The position numbers were made by a program, and so were the translations under genes. From contig JARBJD010000167.1 in assembly GCA_033064195.1 (NCBI GenBank), forward strand, positions 62,001 to 126,000: DNA of 64,000 bases, written 5' to 3'. The notes beneath the pieces were generated by a model. It was not told the origin of the DNA. It worked only from the letters and a program-made list of their open reading frames with translations, and made no database searches. Numbering within the stretch: position 1 is the stretch's first letter; each line of letters opens with the position of its first letter. The DNA is from Blattamonas nauphoetae (taxonomy: Eukaryota; Preaxostyla; Oxymonadida). Below, piece after piece: positions 10,620 to 21,600 of the stretch.

Positions 10620-11508
10620 ATTCCTCATGCTCTGTTTCGTCGTTCTCTGCCAAATCTCATCGCGAGCTTCGACCAATCGCTCTGACCATCCCTCCGTCAC
10701 TCCCTTCGACGCCAGTCCCATCAACCGCACGCGGTGTTCCGCCTCTTGCGGTCAGACGTCGGTTGTGCAATTATTTGTGGTTTTCCGAACCATCAGATCC
10801 GATCCGACTCATTTTGTCCGCTTTTGGGTCATCTCGTCCACTTCACACCCTACTCAACCCATCCCCCACCTTTCGACCATCAGCACATCTCATTCGTAAC
10901 AACCGTTCAGCCGAGATCAGCATGTCAGACAATTCTGGGATGTCCGAGTCAATCACGAAGAGACGTGCGGGTTGGCTGAACTGAGACAGCGAGAGGGTTT
11001 GCTGAGTCATGTCTTCCCTCGTTCTTATTTTGTCCGCTTTCGTTCCACTTGTCTCAATCCTTCCGTTGTGTGTTCTCCATCCTCCCTTAATCCAAACATC
11101 GTCCAGCAAGCCAGCTGAATCGCTCATCATGTCGACGTGGTTTCGCTGGAACCGAGAATCACAAGCATGCATGACCATCAGAGTGGGAATCTTGCAGTCT
11201 GCGTCGAGTAGAGTCAATCCGTGTCAATTGCTTGTTCTCACAACCACTCCCAACATCACTCGCTGGCTGTTCGATCATGCCTCACATGCGATGTCAATGT
11301 TGGATCCTTTGAGATGACCGATCCGCATCTGAATGTGCAGCGTCCTCGTTCCTCCATCCACACAAACGGAGAGGGAGGCAGAGATGGAGGCAAGTGGAAG
11401 AGGAGCAGAATCTCCCTCACGTGGAGTGATGAAGCTGGAATTGGAGTGCTGATGTTGACCGAGTTGATTGCGGAGGAGGATGCCACGGAAGGAGAGCGAG
11501 CGATGGTG
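10620..11508. other. No gene assigned; one protein-like minus-strand frame
   Basis: The minus-strand frame 10843-11217 (MTLLDADCKIPTLMVMHAC..., SQPARLFVIDSDIPELSDM) has protein-like composition but matches no family I know and has no supporting flanks. Opposite-strand frames are equally long. I treat the stretch as decayed sequence from the same duplications that spread the cassettes on either side. Confidence 0.3.
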
Positions 11509-11605
11509 TGACACGAGCTGGCGTGTCTCGGGATGACGAAAGTGAAAGGTCCGTCTGTGTCTGTTGGCGTTCAAAGGCGGTGAGGGGAATGCACTCAGAT
11601 GGAGA
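11509..11605. repeat. Dispersed duplicate block, partner of 6119-6220
   Basis: It begins ACACGAGCTGGCGTGTCTCG and matches the block at 6119-6220 with a handful of mismatches. It lies about 165 bp before cassette copy B. Confidence 0.7.
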
Positions 11606-11770
11606 TCGGCAAAACCCAAATCAATCGACAATCAATCGCCCTTTCCTCCAAACAGCATCGCCTCTCCTACCCTCTCAGCTCTGGTGCCTCAAAACAGACA
11701 CGACGAGAGCGAAGACAATGTCATCGTCACACTTACAGTCACCACGTGAGGACTGTCCAGAGTTCACCGA

Positions 11771-13126
11771 AATCGTGTGGCTTCGGTTGGAGATGGTTGT
11801 CGCCATGTCGAGTCAAAACGTCAATTTGGGATCAGACAGAGGTGACAGCCACTCTTCATCATTCCCCCTTTCACCAAGTGTCGGTGAGGAACGATTGCGG
11901 GACGATGTAGACAGGCGAGCAAGTCGTTCTGAGTCGCCACAAATGAGTTCTTTTCTGTCTGCTCAGACTCAACCAACCACAACGACGAGTGGGCAGCTAT
12001 CCAACGCAAATGATTGCGAGACACGAAGGAGGGTGCACTAACACACACCGGACAGAAGGCGTCGGCTGGAGATGAGCCTGGAGCAGACGACATTGAGGGA
12101 TTGGTGGTGAAATGGCCGTTCAATAAAAAATGATGTCTGCAACAGCTCGGATGCTTTGGAGGGAAGGTGAGTGATGTTTGAGCAGAACCATCTTCACCGC
12201 TTGGTGACAATTTGTGGGTGTTCAGGACGATCCAGATTGTAACAAGGCACTCGCTGCAACCTCCTTCATGATTGTATCCAGCTGTGCTTCGAGAGTGACT
12301 TCCGAGTCTTCCATCTTCATTGTTCAAAGAAGGATCTTCATCCAAACAGGGTGAGACTGGAAGGGGCAGACGCGCTGACGAGGAACCCGCCTCCACGCTC
12401 AGCGGGACAATCAGCAAAGCTGCACACTTCGAGGACGATACTCGCGTTGGGTGAATTGTGGTTTTCAACGAAGACGCTTCCACCGTCTCCACTCTCTGAG
12501 CAATCCGTGAAGAGACATCTGGAGAGTTTGATGTCGCGACAATCTTGGAAGAAGAGAGAAATTCCATTTTGAGCATGGCAGACGCCGGATGCATTGTTCT
12601 TGATGATGACAGTGGCAGATGAGGCATGAACGAAGGCTCCATCTCCGTCGGTGGTCATATTTGCGAGATGCTGGCGAAAATCTCCTCCTTCTGGCTCCAT
12701 TCTCAAAAGGCCTCTTTCGAGGAGGACGCACGAACAGCCGGAAAAGTGAAGGTTGGAGAAGTGAGGACTCGTCAGGAAAACTGCGCCGTTCGAATGGAGG
12801 AATGGTCGAGTGAGGAGGTGTCCTTGTGAAATGATCACTCCTCTCGTCAGGCTGAACGTGCCAGAATCATCAACAACGATCGTTGGATGGGTTCGATCAG
12901 AATTGATGAGAAAAGCGATATCAGACAGAGACAACTGCCCACCTCAAATTATTGCGAAGAGAGGACCGGACGTCGAGGTGGTCTGTGCGATGAGTGGGTG
13001 AGAGCGACCCATGAGTCCCGTGAGTTCAAGCATGTTTTCATCGGCGACAAGTGGAGGGATACAAAGCGGGTGATCGGACGATGTTGAGAGATGAACGCTG
13101 AAATAAGAGGAACGCTCACTCATTCT
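11771..13126 (-). pseudogene. Broken Pmp-like beta-helix gene, cassette copy B
   Basis: Copy B of the cassette at 4140-5496, with the same length to within a base or two and only scattered differences. The longest frame (12338-12934) contains LSDIAFLINSDRTHPTIVV, GDGAFVHASSATVIIKN, SRCLFTDCSESGDGGSVF and GGGFLVSASAPSSLTLFG. Unlike copy A, the two central stretches are joined without a break. The TGA at 12944-12946 is shared with copy A, so it existed before the duplication. Upstream (13127-13318) the sequence is unrelated to copy A and contains a short block also present near 61,735. The repeats indicate a surface beta-helix protein; the copy is probably dead. Confidence 0.65.
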
Positions 13127-13415
13127 TTTCAAGTGGATGCCGCTGAGACAGGTTGAGGGGGAGGAAGAAACAATTATGTGCTTTCCGAAGAGTCGAGGAC
13201 GACGGTTGATGTGGGATCGATTCTGAAATTCAATCTTATGAGTGCAATCAATCATCAAGAGAGCACCATTTTGGAGAACGAGTCCCAAACAATCACGTAA
13301 ACACAAATCTCCCGCCAATCGTCACCATACATCGATCCGTCAATGCATTGCCTTCCAGAAACGAGCGAGACTGGCGAGAGAAAACCGGAATTGTTTGGGC
13401 AAACGAAATAATGAG

Positions 13416-13511
13416 ATGATGCCAGAATCGACAAAGATCACACACAAACAATGGTCGTTGCCCAAAAGAAGCCAGAAACGGTTCGAAACGTTCGCTGGTT
13501 CCTGTCTGTTT
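13416..13511 (-). repeat. Conserved 3' flank of FLNW genes
   Basis: The segment from GATGCCAGAATCGACAAAG to GCTGGTTCCTGTCTGTTTCT abuts the stop codon of the FLNW gene at 13512. Close relatives sit directly after the FLNW stops at 47756, 50540 and 61995, and a shorter version at 9275. The duplicated unit therefore includes the 3' untranslated region. Confidence 0.7.
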
Positions 13512-14582
13512 CTACCAAAGTTCTGGATTGTTCATGCCCTGCTGGTTGTTTAATTTGATCGCCTGTTCAACAATCCGTCTTCCCACGTATTCGTCTTTGT
13601 CGTTTTGCAGCTTTTCCGCGATCACATCTTCGATGCCCTCCATTCGCAACATTCGATACACTGTCTTCTTCATCCGTCGCGCATATCCCCTTGTTTTGTT
13701 CCATCTCCGCTGGATTTCGTTCATATCATACAGTGACGACGACAATATTGCCTCATTCTCGAAGAATGAGACACAACATGGTATCATGAGAACAACTGGC
13801 ATATGGACAATAATATCCATTGCAGGTTGATACGAAGTAGATATTTCGAGGAGACTGGCGAGGAGTGCCAGAAAATGCGTTGACAGCTCGCCATCGATGA
13901 TCGAGAATCGGTTCACGCACGAATGCGAAATATATGTCTCCGAAGGTGTGACAACTTGCTGTAAAACTGTCTCATGAACAGCTTGTTTCTCATTACGATC
14001 TGTAATTTCGAGTAGTCTGAGAACATCCGGAGTTGCGAGCCAGAGAGATTTGCGGATGGTGAACATGAGATTGATGTGGATATCGACTGCTTCGGCGAAA
14101 GGAAGAGACAGAGGATTGAGAGATGGGATGAGTTGAGGGACTAGATCAGCTTTGACAAGGGCAAGGCGGCTTTTAGCAGAGCTGTTCCAGTTCAGAATTC
14201 GGAGCATCTTCATTGCTGCCGTGGAAATGACGTGATTGTGTGTTGAAACGAGCACCACTATAGACTGTACGAAGCAGGTCAATGATTCATCAGTATTTGA
14301 TCCAAGGCTGCGGAGAAAAGCATCTACAGATTCTTCATCATCCGGAACCACAGATTCAAGAAATGTCACAGCTTTCGCTTCCATAGAACCATCCAATGCA
14401 GGCTGTACCTTCACAGTCGCAATAAGAGATCGAAAGACAACGGACTTATCGAATTCAGGTTGGGGCTTTTCTTCGTTCCAGTTCAGGAACGGTGAGCAAT
14501 CCATTGAAAATGAGATCTGAGAGGACAAATTAGAGCGTTCTGCACGTGAGGATGCGGCCGTTTTCAGGACAATCGAGGTCAT
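13512..14582 (-). CDS. FLNW-family protein, whole copy (356 aa), promoter region interrupted
   Basis: A complete member of the unknown-function FLNW family. It starts MTSIVLKTAASSRAE and shows FSMDCSPFLNW, VVFRSLIATVKVQPALDG, SVVPDDEESVDAFLRSLGSN, LNPLSLPFAEAVDIHINL, SETYISHSCVNRFSIIDGE, LMIPCCVSFFENE, MLRMEGIEDVIAEKLQNDK and LNNQQGMN. The frame opens further upstream at 14690, but those residues lie inside a Tc1-like element. The start at 14582 matches the paralogues. The usual CCCATAACGA motif is cut by that element, so transcription may be lost or altered while the coding frame remains intact. Confidence 0.85.
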   Translation of the reverse strand: MTSIVLKTAASSRAERSNLSSQISFSMDCSPFLNWNEEKPQPEFDKSVVFRSLIATVKVQPALDGSMEAKAVTFLESVVPDDEESVDAFLRSLGSNTDESLTCFVQSIVVLVSTHNHVISTAAMKMLRILNWNSSAKSRLALVKADLVPQLIPSLNPLSLPFAEAVDIHINLMFTIRKSLWLATPDVLRLLEITDRNEKQAVHETVLQQVVTPSETYISHSCVNRFSIIDGELSTHFLALLASLLEISTSYQPAMDIIVHMPVVLMIPCCVSFFENEAILSSSLYDMNEIQRRWNKTRGYARRMKKTVYRMLRMEGIEDVIAEKLQNDKDEYVGRRIVEQAIKLNNQQGMNNPELW

Positions 14583-14605
14583 TCTGATTGATTCAGAGAC
14601 GAAAT

Positions 14606-14613
14606 GCTCGTTA
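14606..14613 (-). promoter_or_regulatory. Half of the FLNW upstream motif, split by a transposon
   Basis: The TAACGAGC half of the motif remains at the usual distance from the ATG at 14582. The CCCATA half is on the far side of the element, at 15925-15930 (read on the minus strand). The TA at the break is the duplicated target site. Confidence 0.6.
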
Positions 14614-15924
14614 CCGGGTGTCCCATAAGTCTTGGTTTTTCCGAATTGCGGAAGAACGACGCTGTTTTGGAACAAATCATATTGTGGCATGAAGTCATCA
14701 GCTCACTTGTCACCTTCTGGATGAATAAAGGAACCATGAGGGAAATTGCCAAACATTATCCAGCACACTCCCGATCACGACAGCAGCCATCTCTAACATT
14801 GTGAAGCTGATTTCTTGAGAGATTCTTTGTGACTGGATTGCCTTTACTTTGTGATGCACTCGGTATTGTATCTCTTTTCTGAATCTTTCCAGTTATTCAT
14901 CTTCATCTCTGATTGGTCAATCCAAAGTCCGTTTATCACAAATCCTTCGCCATCCAAATCTTCCATTCATGATACATTCATCTTCGCCTGTCATTCTCTC
15001 TGTTTCTGAAATATATTGAAGCCCAGATATGATACAGTCTGCCACCACTTCTTTGCGATCGTCATAATTCCACTTTTTGACAGTCGTCTCTCGTGTGACC
15101 TATTGTACGTGTCAAGAACGAATCGAACAGTGGGACGCATTCATTTGAAGCAGCGGAACGTGACAATGAGTGTCATGTGCCAAAACCCCCAAAAACACGA
15201 TTCTACTCGCTGGCGATGTGAATCGATGACGTCATCCGTCCAAATCTCAAAATAGTCTGTATCTCTCACTCATTTTTTCTCTTGTATATTCTCTTTATCT
15301 TCACCAGATGTCCTATCAGGGCCAATCCACATCAATCGAACACCCGATCTCCAAGCCCTGCATTGATTGCAATATATTCAGCCACATCAAGATCTCATCT
15401 TTCAGATCGCGAACTGTTCACTTGACATCAACTTAAACGTGAGATGACGTCGATTTTTGGATCTCTCACGCCTTCGTTTTGGACGTCACTTCCAGAATTG
15501 ACAGGTATCGTCATCTTCCTTTTTATTTCAAAAATGCATTCATTCAGACTGTTTTCTCTTCATTGGACAGCCTTGACGTTGTTGTTTGTCTCCACTTTTC
15601 ATGATATGGATGGTTTCCTGTTCGCTCTTGTGGACCAGCTCGCCATTTGCCAAACGCTCTACATGCCATAAATCTTCAGTATCTTGCTTCTCACTGTCCG
15701 AAAGTTTTGTGGTTTAACAAAGCTGCCCGTATCATTCATAATGATTGTTGGGGAAAATTTCCTGTTTTTGGATTGCTCTGTTCTCACTTCACATTGAACC
15801 AATTCTCTTCATGTTCATTTTCACAGTGACAGTTGCTCAGAGGATTATGTGAGAAAAATGAAGAACGTTAAAACATGAAGTTGATTCCAAGAATTTAATT
15901 TTCCAAGATTCATGGGACACCCGG
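14614..15924 (+). mobile_element. Tc1/mariner-type DNA transposon, 1,311 bp, decayed
   Basis: The ends are inverted repeats: 22 bp starting CCGGGTGTCCCAT with two mismatches between ends. They are flanked by TA on both sides (14612-14613 and 15925-15926), the target used by the Tc1/mariner superfamily. The 1.3-kb length is typical. Just inside the left end the plus strand encodes a helix-turn-helix-like stretch (MREIAKHYPAHSRS, followed in another frame by AAISNIVK). The remainder is full of stops and no DDE/D core can be recognised. It inserted into the upstream motif of the FLNW gene at 13512-14582. Confidence 0.75.
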
Positions 15925-16109
15925 TATGGGTTTGAGACTTGTGCGATCGACTGTGAAATTCAAGAATTCATGTATTACCTGTGTACTGAGTAGCTGAACT
16001 GTAAATAGAGAAAATTTGATTTCGTGAAATGGACATTAGTGTTTGCTTTATTGAATTCAGAAACATTCAGTTCGAAATGTGCGCTGGTTCTTGTCTGTTT
16101 CTTCCAACG

Positions 16110-17174
16110 TCATGGAAGGTTCCTGCCCAGCAGGTTGTTCCATCTGATCGAGTATGCAACAATAAATTTGCTGGAGTACTCGCTTTTGTCGTTTCGCAGC
16201 CTTTCCTCAATCACATCTTCGATGCCCTCCATTCTCAGCATTCGATGCACTGTCTTCCACATCTGTCGCCGGTTTCCCCCTGTTCTGTTCCATTCCTGCT
16301 GGATATCGTTCATGTCATACAGAAAATGATAGATTGTTTTATCATCTTCGAAGAATGTGAGACTGCTGGAAATTGTGAGAACTACTGGCATATTCAGGAC
16401 GAAATCCATTGTTGGTTGAGAATAAGGAGATATTTTGAGGAGGCGAGCGATGAGGGTTAGAAAACGCTTTGAGAGGTCGCCATCCATGAACGAGAAGTGG
16501 TGTGTGCACAAATGGGAAATATACTTCTCTGAAGGATACAGAACTTGCTTCAAAACGGTCTTCTGGACGGCTTGTTGTTCATCACGATCGGTAATTTGGA
16601 GTTGGATGAGAAAAAAAGGAGTTGCGAGCCAGAGAGAATCGGTGATGGTTGAAAGGAGTTGGAAGTTGATATCAACTGCTTCCTCAAAAGAAAGAGACTG
16701 TGGATTAAGAATGATGATGAGCTGAGGGATTAGATCAGCTTTGATGAGGGCAAGTCGATATGTGGCTGAACAGTTCGTGATCAGAGAATTGAGCATCTTC
16801 ATTGCTGCAGTTATGACGACCTGACTGGTTGAAGAAATGAGCACTACAACGCACTGTACGAAGCATGTCATTGATTCATCAGTAGTTCGTCCAAGGTTGC
16901 TGACAAAAGCATCGGTTGAATCTGTCGAAAATGGAATCGCAGATCTCAGAAACTGTACGGCTTTCGCTTCTAGAGAGGCATCCAATGCAGGCTGCAACTT
17001 CACAGTCGCAACGAGAGATCGAAATAGAACGGTCCTTCTGGATTCAGATGGATATTCTTGAACGCTCCAATTTCGGAACGGTGAGCAATCCATTGAAAAT
17101 GGCAACGGGAGGGAGGACAAATAAGTGCGTGCTATACTTGAGGATGTGTCTGTTGTTGTAATTTTCGTGTTCAT
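16110..17174 (-). CDS. FLNW-family protein, whole copy (354 aa)
   Basis: A complete copy starting MNTKITTTDTSSS. The N-terminal motif is FRNW instead of FLNW. The remaining hallmarks are present: VLFRSLVATVKLQPALDA, FVQCVVVLISSTSQVVITAA, LNPQSLSFEEAVDI, SEKYISHLCTHHFSFMDGD, MPVVLTISSSLTFFEDD, MLRMEGIEDVIEERLRNDK and WNNLLGRN. There is no signal peptide or membrane segment, and the function is unknown. The 3' flank has the CGCTGGTTCTTGTCTG block. The upstream motif is two bases closer to the ATG than in the other copies (23 nt). Confidence 0.85.
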   Translation of the reverse strand: MNTKITTTDTSSSIARTYLSSLPLPFSMDCSPFRNWSVQEYPSESRRTVLFRSLVATVKLQPALDASLEAKAVQFLRSAIPFSTDSTDAFVSNLGRTTDESMTCFVQCVVVLISSTSQVVITAAMKMLNSLITNCSATYRLALIKADLIPQLIIILNPQSLSFEEAVDINFQLLSTITDSLWLATPFFLIQLQITDRDEQQAVQKTVLKQVLYPSEKYISHLCTHHFSFMDGDLSKRFLTLIARLLKISPYSQPTMDFVLNMPVVLTISSSLTFFEDDKTIYHFLYDMNDIQQEWNRTGGNRRQMWKTVHRMLRMEGIEDVIEERLRNDKSEYSSKFIVAYSIRWNNLLGRNLP

Positions 17175-17195
17175 TCCGAATGGTTCAGAAAAAAG

Positions 17196-17207
17196 GGTCG
17201 TTATGGG
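17196..17207 (-). promoter_or_regulatory. FLNW upstream motif CCCATAACGA
   Basis: The core lies 23 nt before the ATG at 17174. The reading is GCCCATAACGACCC on the minus strand. It is the only copy with spacing different from 25 nt. Confidence 0.45.
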
Positions 17208-17386
17208 CCGTCACCAATGATGAAAGAATGAAATTGAGATTGATTTGGCAAGCGAGAATGTTCTCAACAATCATTGAAAGATATTTGTGTTTTCAGCACC
17301 TTTAACACACTTATCTTCTCGAAAAACCAGATATTTCAAATAAAACATTCGAAGTGAGGTCTGTATGCAAGGGGAAACAAATGACG

Positions 17387-18478
17387 TCATGCCCAGGACG
17401 GAGGGTGAGGATATGGCGGCTCCGACTCGTTGGCCCCGAGGAACATGAAGACTGAGTGACACACGTCCACAATATATCGATGACTCGGTCTGTCTTCACC
17501 GTACATTCGCGTTTGTTCGAGAGTGTCTTCGAAACCTTCCAAGAACATAGTTTGGACAATCCGTTTCCCAGATTGGAGCACTTCGGGGTCTTGTGCCTTC
17601 CATCCTTTCAGCGACGAATCGATGCAGGTGATAGCATTCCATTCTTCTTGTCCGTGGAGTGAACTAATCAACATGCGGATAATCGGAGAAGCGAGAATGA
17701 ACTCCAAGGTTGGATGATGGAATGGACCGATTCGGAGGAGTGTGCCCAACATAATGATAGTGGAGCGGAAGAACCCTTGGATGGTGACGTGCAGATTTGA
17801 GATCAGAAATGATAGAAATGGAGACGATGGGAGCACGAGCTTCCTAAAGATCATTTCACGATGATTGTACTGGTCAGTTGCAGCAGTGATTTCAAGTTCC
17901 CTGAGAGTCGAAGGAAACGAGAGTTCGAGGAGGTTTTTGATGTTCCAGATGAGCTTGTCGGCTATGCTTCTATTTCCTGAAAGGAGCAGTGTGTGGGGTT
18001 TAACAATCACGAACAGGTTGGTGAAGAGATCTGAGTCCACCAAAAGCAGACGAACAGCTGGCGAAGAGATGCTGAGAATTCTGAACAGGAATAGCAACGC
18101 TGTCGAGACAAGTTTTGAGTCAGGAGATGAGAAAAGAATGAGGATGCTCTCAACAAAACCAGAAGGAGATCCGGCTGAAGAGGGAACGAGGTCACTCACA
18201 AGTTTCGCTGCAGCTGATTCTCTGTCTTTGCCAAACGGTTCGAGACTCTTCAAAAACAGGGATGCTTTATCAAGAAGAGCGTTGCTAAATGGATGTTCAT
18301 CTTTTACAAGGGCAACAAGCGAACAGTAAATAGTGGATTTGTCCTCAAATGACAATTCTGAGTTCGGACTGAAATTCAGAAATTGTTCATGCACTGGCTT
18401 GACAGTCAACGGAGATTTCGAGGAAGGGACCACACAGGTGTCGTTCGGGGTAGTCAAAGCAACAATTGTTTTTCTCAT
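17387..18478 (-). CDS. FLNF-subfamily protein (363 aa), divergent relative of FLNW family
   Basis: The overall plan matches the FLNW family but with its own signature. It has EQFLNFSPNSELSFEDKS in place of FLNW, then IYCSLVALVKDEHPF, LVSDLVPSSAGSPSGFVES, LRELEITAATDQYNHREMIF, HHPTLEFILASPI and LEGFEDTLEQ. The closest relative in the window is 45109-46182. The CCCATAACGA motif is absent upstream. The gene is head-to-head with the giant Pmp-like gene starting at 18687 (208 bp between ATGs), just as the other FLNF gene is head-to-head with a Pmp-like gene. No signal peptide or membrane segment is seen. Function unknown. Confidence 0.8.
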   Translation of the reverse strand: MRKTIVALTTPNDTCVVPSSKSPLTVKPVHEQFLNFSPNSELSFEDKSTIYCSLVALVKDEHPFSNALLDKASLFLKSLEPFGKDRESAAAKLVSDLVPSSAGSPSGFVESILILFSSPDSKLVSTALLFLFRILSISSPAVRLLLVDSDLFTNLFVIVKPHTLLLSGNRSIADKLIWNIKNLLELSFPSTLRELEITAATDQYNHREMIFRKLVLPSSPFLSFLISNLHVTIQGFFRSTIIMLGTLLRIGPFHHPTLEFILASPIIRMLISSLHGQEEWNAITCIDSSLKGWKAQDPEVLQSGKRIVQTMFLEGFEDTLEQTRMYGEDRPSHRYIVDVCHSVFMFLGANESEPPYPHPPSWA

Positions 18479-18686
18479 TTAAAAAGTGAGAAAGATCGGC
18501 CCATTGGAAGTTTGACAAACTTAAAAAGGAATAAAATTGTGTTAACACAAATTGTTCAAAGAAATGCCATTAAGATTAATAGAAGAATGAAATCGATCAT
18601 TTAAGCAAAACCGAATATATTCCTGTCTGGTAGGTGAACCTGTTTCTTGTGACCGACAAGATAAACTATGGGTTGATCGTGAATCA

Positions 18687-21600
18687 ATGATTTTCTTTCT
18701 TGCTTTGTCGTGGACCCTAACTCAAGCTCTTCAATGCCTCCAAATTCCTGATCTTGGAGATACGATCTCATCCCATTCCCGTGTGTCCAATCACGAAGAA
18801 TCTCCACCAACCATCTTGCTCCAACATCCACAATATCAGTCAAGAACTGTGGAAATCTCTTCGGAAATTATTGCTATCAATGGGACTGCCCACTCCCGTC
18901 CAACCATTTTGGAAAGCCAGCAAGTGAAAGGGACACTATTGCATGTGACAAACTCAACAGCGTCGTTCGCGAACCTTGCATTCCAATCCCTCACCGCCAG
19001 GATTCTAACCGCAATCGATCACTCTGAATGCCTTGTGGCCAACTCGGTGATATCGGTGATTGAAGAAGTATCGCCAATTGAATGCAGTGATTCTCTCATT
19101 CGCGTTGTGAACTCGGAATTCGACTTCACATCGACCCAGAATCGTTCCCCCTCCCTCTCGACCACTACATCGTTGTCGAGTTCGGTGTCGTTCCACAGCT
19201 GTTCGTTCTCTGATGTTTTGGTGACATCGCCTGGTTCGTTGATCAGCTGCTCGTGCGTGCAGACATCTGAGACTGATCGGTGCGATTTTCGGAACATCAG
19301 CCACTGTTCCACTTTCCTGCAGTCGTCATTTTCGCCACCTTTCCACAATGTCTCTGTTCTGAACTCGCGCTTTTGGGATTGCGAGAACGTGCTGTTTGGA
19401 GGAGTGGTGCGTGACACGGAAGACCGAACATCTCTCCTCGCGGCCAACATGACATTCACTCGCTCCCGCAGCACATACACCAACATCACTGGTGAATCAT
19501 TCGGTCCAAATGCGAACACGACTCGCCAAGTGGTCACTGTGGACCACCGCTACCAGCAATGCACATTTACCCAATGCGTTGCGCAGAATGACTATGGCGG
19601 TGGGATTCTGTGCGAATCTGGCGCTAACCTTGCCGTTGACAAATGCACGTTCATCGAGTGTAGCAGTGTGAACGGTCGATCTGCAAACGCTCAAGGTGGG
19701 GCAGTCTTTTTTGATGGCAACGGAAAAAGAGGAGGAGTCTCGATCACGCGGAGTCTCGTCTCAAAATGCGGGGCTGTCTATGGGGGAGGCATTCGAGTGT
19801 CAAAGCCCAAGCATCTCGTGATTCAGTTCTGTAATGTTTCGGAGTGTGATGTTAGCAGCAAATACGGATGGTCTGGGATGTTGCCCTGGGGAGGAGGAAT
19901 TGGGTTGTCTGGAATGTCCGTCGGCTCTGTTCTCTCCAACATTCGATTTGAACGCAACACGGGAGGGACAGGCGCGCATCTGGACAACAACGACGCATCA
20001 GGATCGGTCACTTATTCGAATCTCCTCTTTGCATATGGTAAATGCAGACAAGGAAATGTTATTTTTTCAGACGTCGCTGGCAACGACGTCAAAATTGCAT
20101 TTTTCAGCTGCACTTTCTTCTTGAACGTCGCCACTGACACTCGAAAAGGCCCAGGCCAATATGCAGACACGGAATTGGCAATTGGGAACGACATCCGGTT
20201 GTATAATTTACCTGTTTGGGAACGAATCTTGAAGGACAAATCGTCGTTCGTGAATTGCTTCAGCACTTCAGAATTCCCAAAAATCGCCGTCGATAACAAT
20301 CCTCTCGGCGTGGATTTCTCTCTTTTTGAAGCAGGAAACGAGACACGCCTGGACATTCACCTTCCAACACCAGGGATTATGGTGAGTGCTGAAGCTGGAG
20401 AAGATGAAGATGGTTGTGGATCAACAGGCACATTTGACCAATGTCAGTCGATCGGCTTTACTGGAGAGTTCAGACTGGCCGATGCAAACACGTCGGTTCT
20501 CGTTGAAGGAGGTCGATATGAAGAGACGATCTCGTTCAACGTGGGAAGCAAGCCCGCGTTCTTCTCGTCGATTGGTGTAGAATATCCCGTCGTCAGCTTC
20601 ACTCCTCAATCAGGCGAAGACAGATTCATGGAACTTGGTGTTGGAACACTGTCGCTGAGCTATTTCACGATTGTTCCTTGCGAGACAGCCAGCATTGTGA
20701 AAGTTGTTGGAGCTGGAATGCTGATAATCGAATTGTGTACGTTCCAGAACGAAGATGGACTGTCACCAACTGTGAAAGCAAGCATCATCACGATGAGTGA
20801 AGGAACGGGACTTCTTCAGAAGGTGACAGTTTTGGGAATCTCGTTCGATGAGGGCAGGATTGTGAGATGTTCGGGAGATGTGACGAAACTGGAGATTCAG
20901 GAATGTGTGTTCACTGGAATGAGTGGAACCGCTGGTCCTCTGATCTCGTTCGAGAGACTCAGTGAGGGAGGAGAGTTCATCGTGAACGAAAGCAAGCTTC
21001 ATGGAAGTGCAGTTTCAGGGAGTGTTGGAGGGATCCTGACGAACTACGTGGAAACTGTGACGATCACCTCAAGCACTTTTGCCTCTCTCGCAACTTCGAC
21101 GCAGAAGGCAGCGATTGACCTTTCGAGCTGCACAAGTTTGACACTGTCATCTCTCTTGTTTGAACTCTGCCTCGGAACGAGTGCGTCAGACATCTCCATC
21201 ACCAACTCGCCATTGATCTCTCTGTCGTCTCCTCTGGACGACTCGTTCAGTGTTTCTCGCTCACCAACATCGTCGATCGATGGAGTTCCCTCAGACCCTT
21301 TGCTGTCTCGCCCATCGCTGTTGGTGGCTGGAACATCAGGTTCAGATGAAGCGATCTGCTGGAAGAATGTTGGCTGTGCTTCGATCACGTTCCTTCTGTT
21401 GCGTGTCGACCAAACGATTGGATGGGAAGCGACGCTGAAAGCAGAAACAACTGGAGATTGTGCAATCTCGATTTCGAACAATCTCCAATTGACGATGACA
21501 GGGACAACACAAACTGGGTCGATTCTTTCGCACACTGGCGCCGTCTCCTCTCCGCTCCTCTCTGTCGCATCTGGTTCTCTCTCCGTTTCCCAACTGACTT

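Noticed and set aside
10349-10621. N-terminal extension of the FLNW frame up to 10621
   Set aside because: Paralogues start at the internal ATG and the extension crosses the upstream motif; similar extensions at 14690, 50038 and 61147 are rejected for the same reason.
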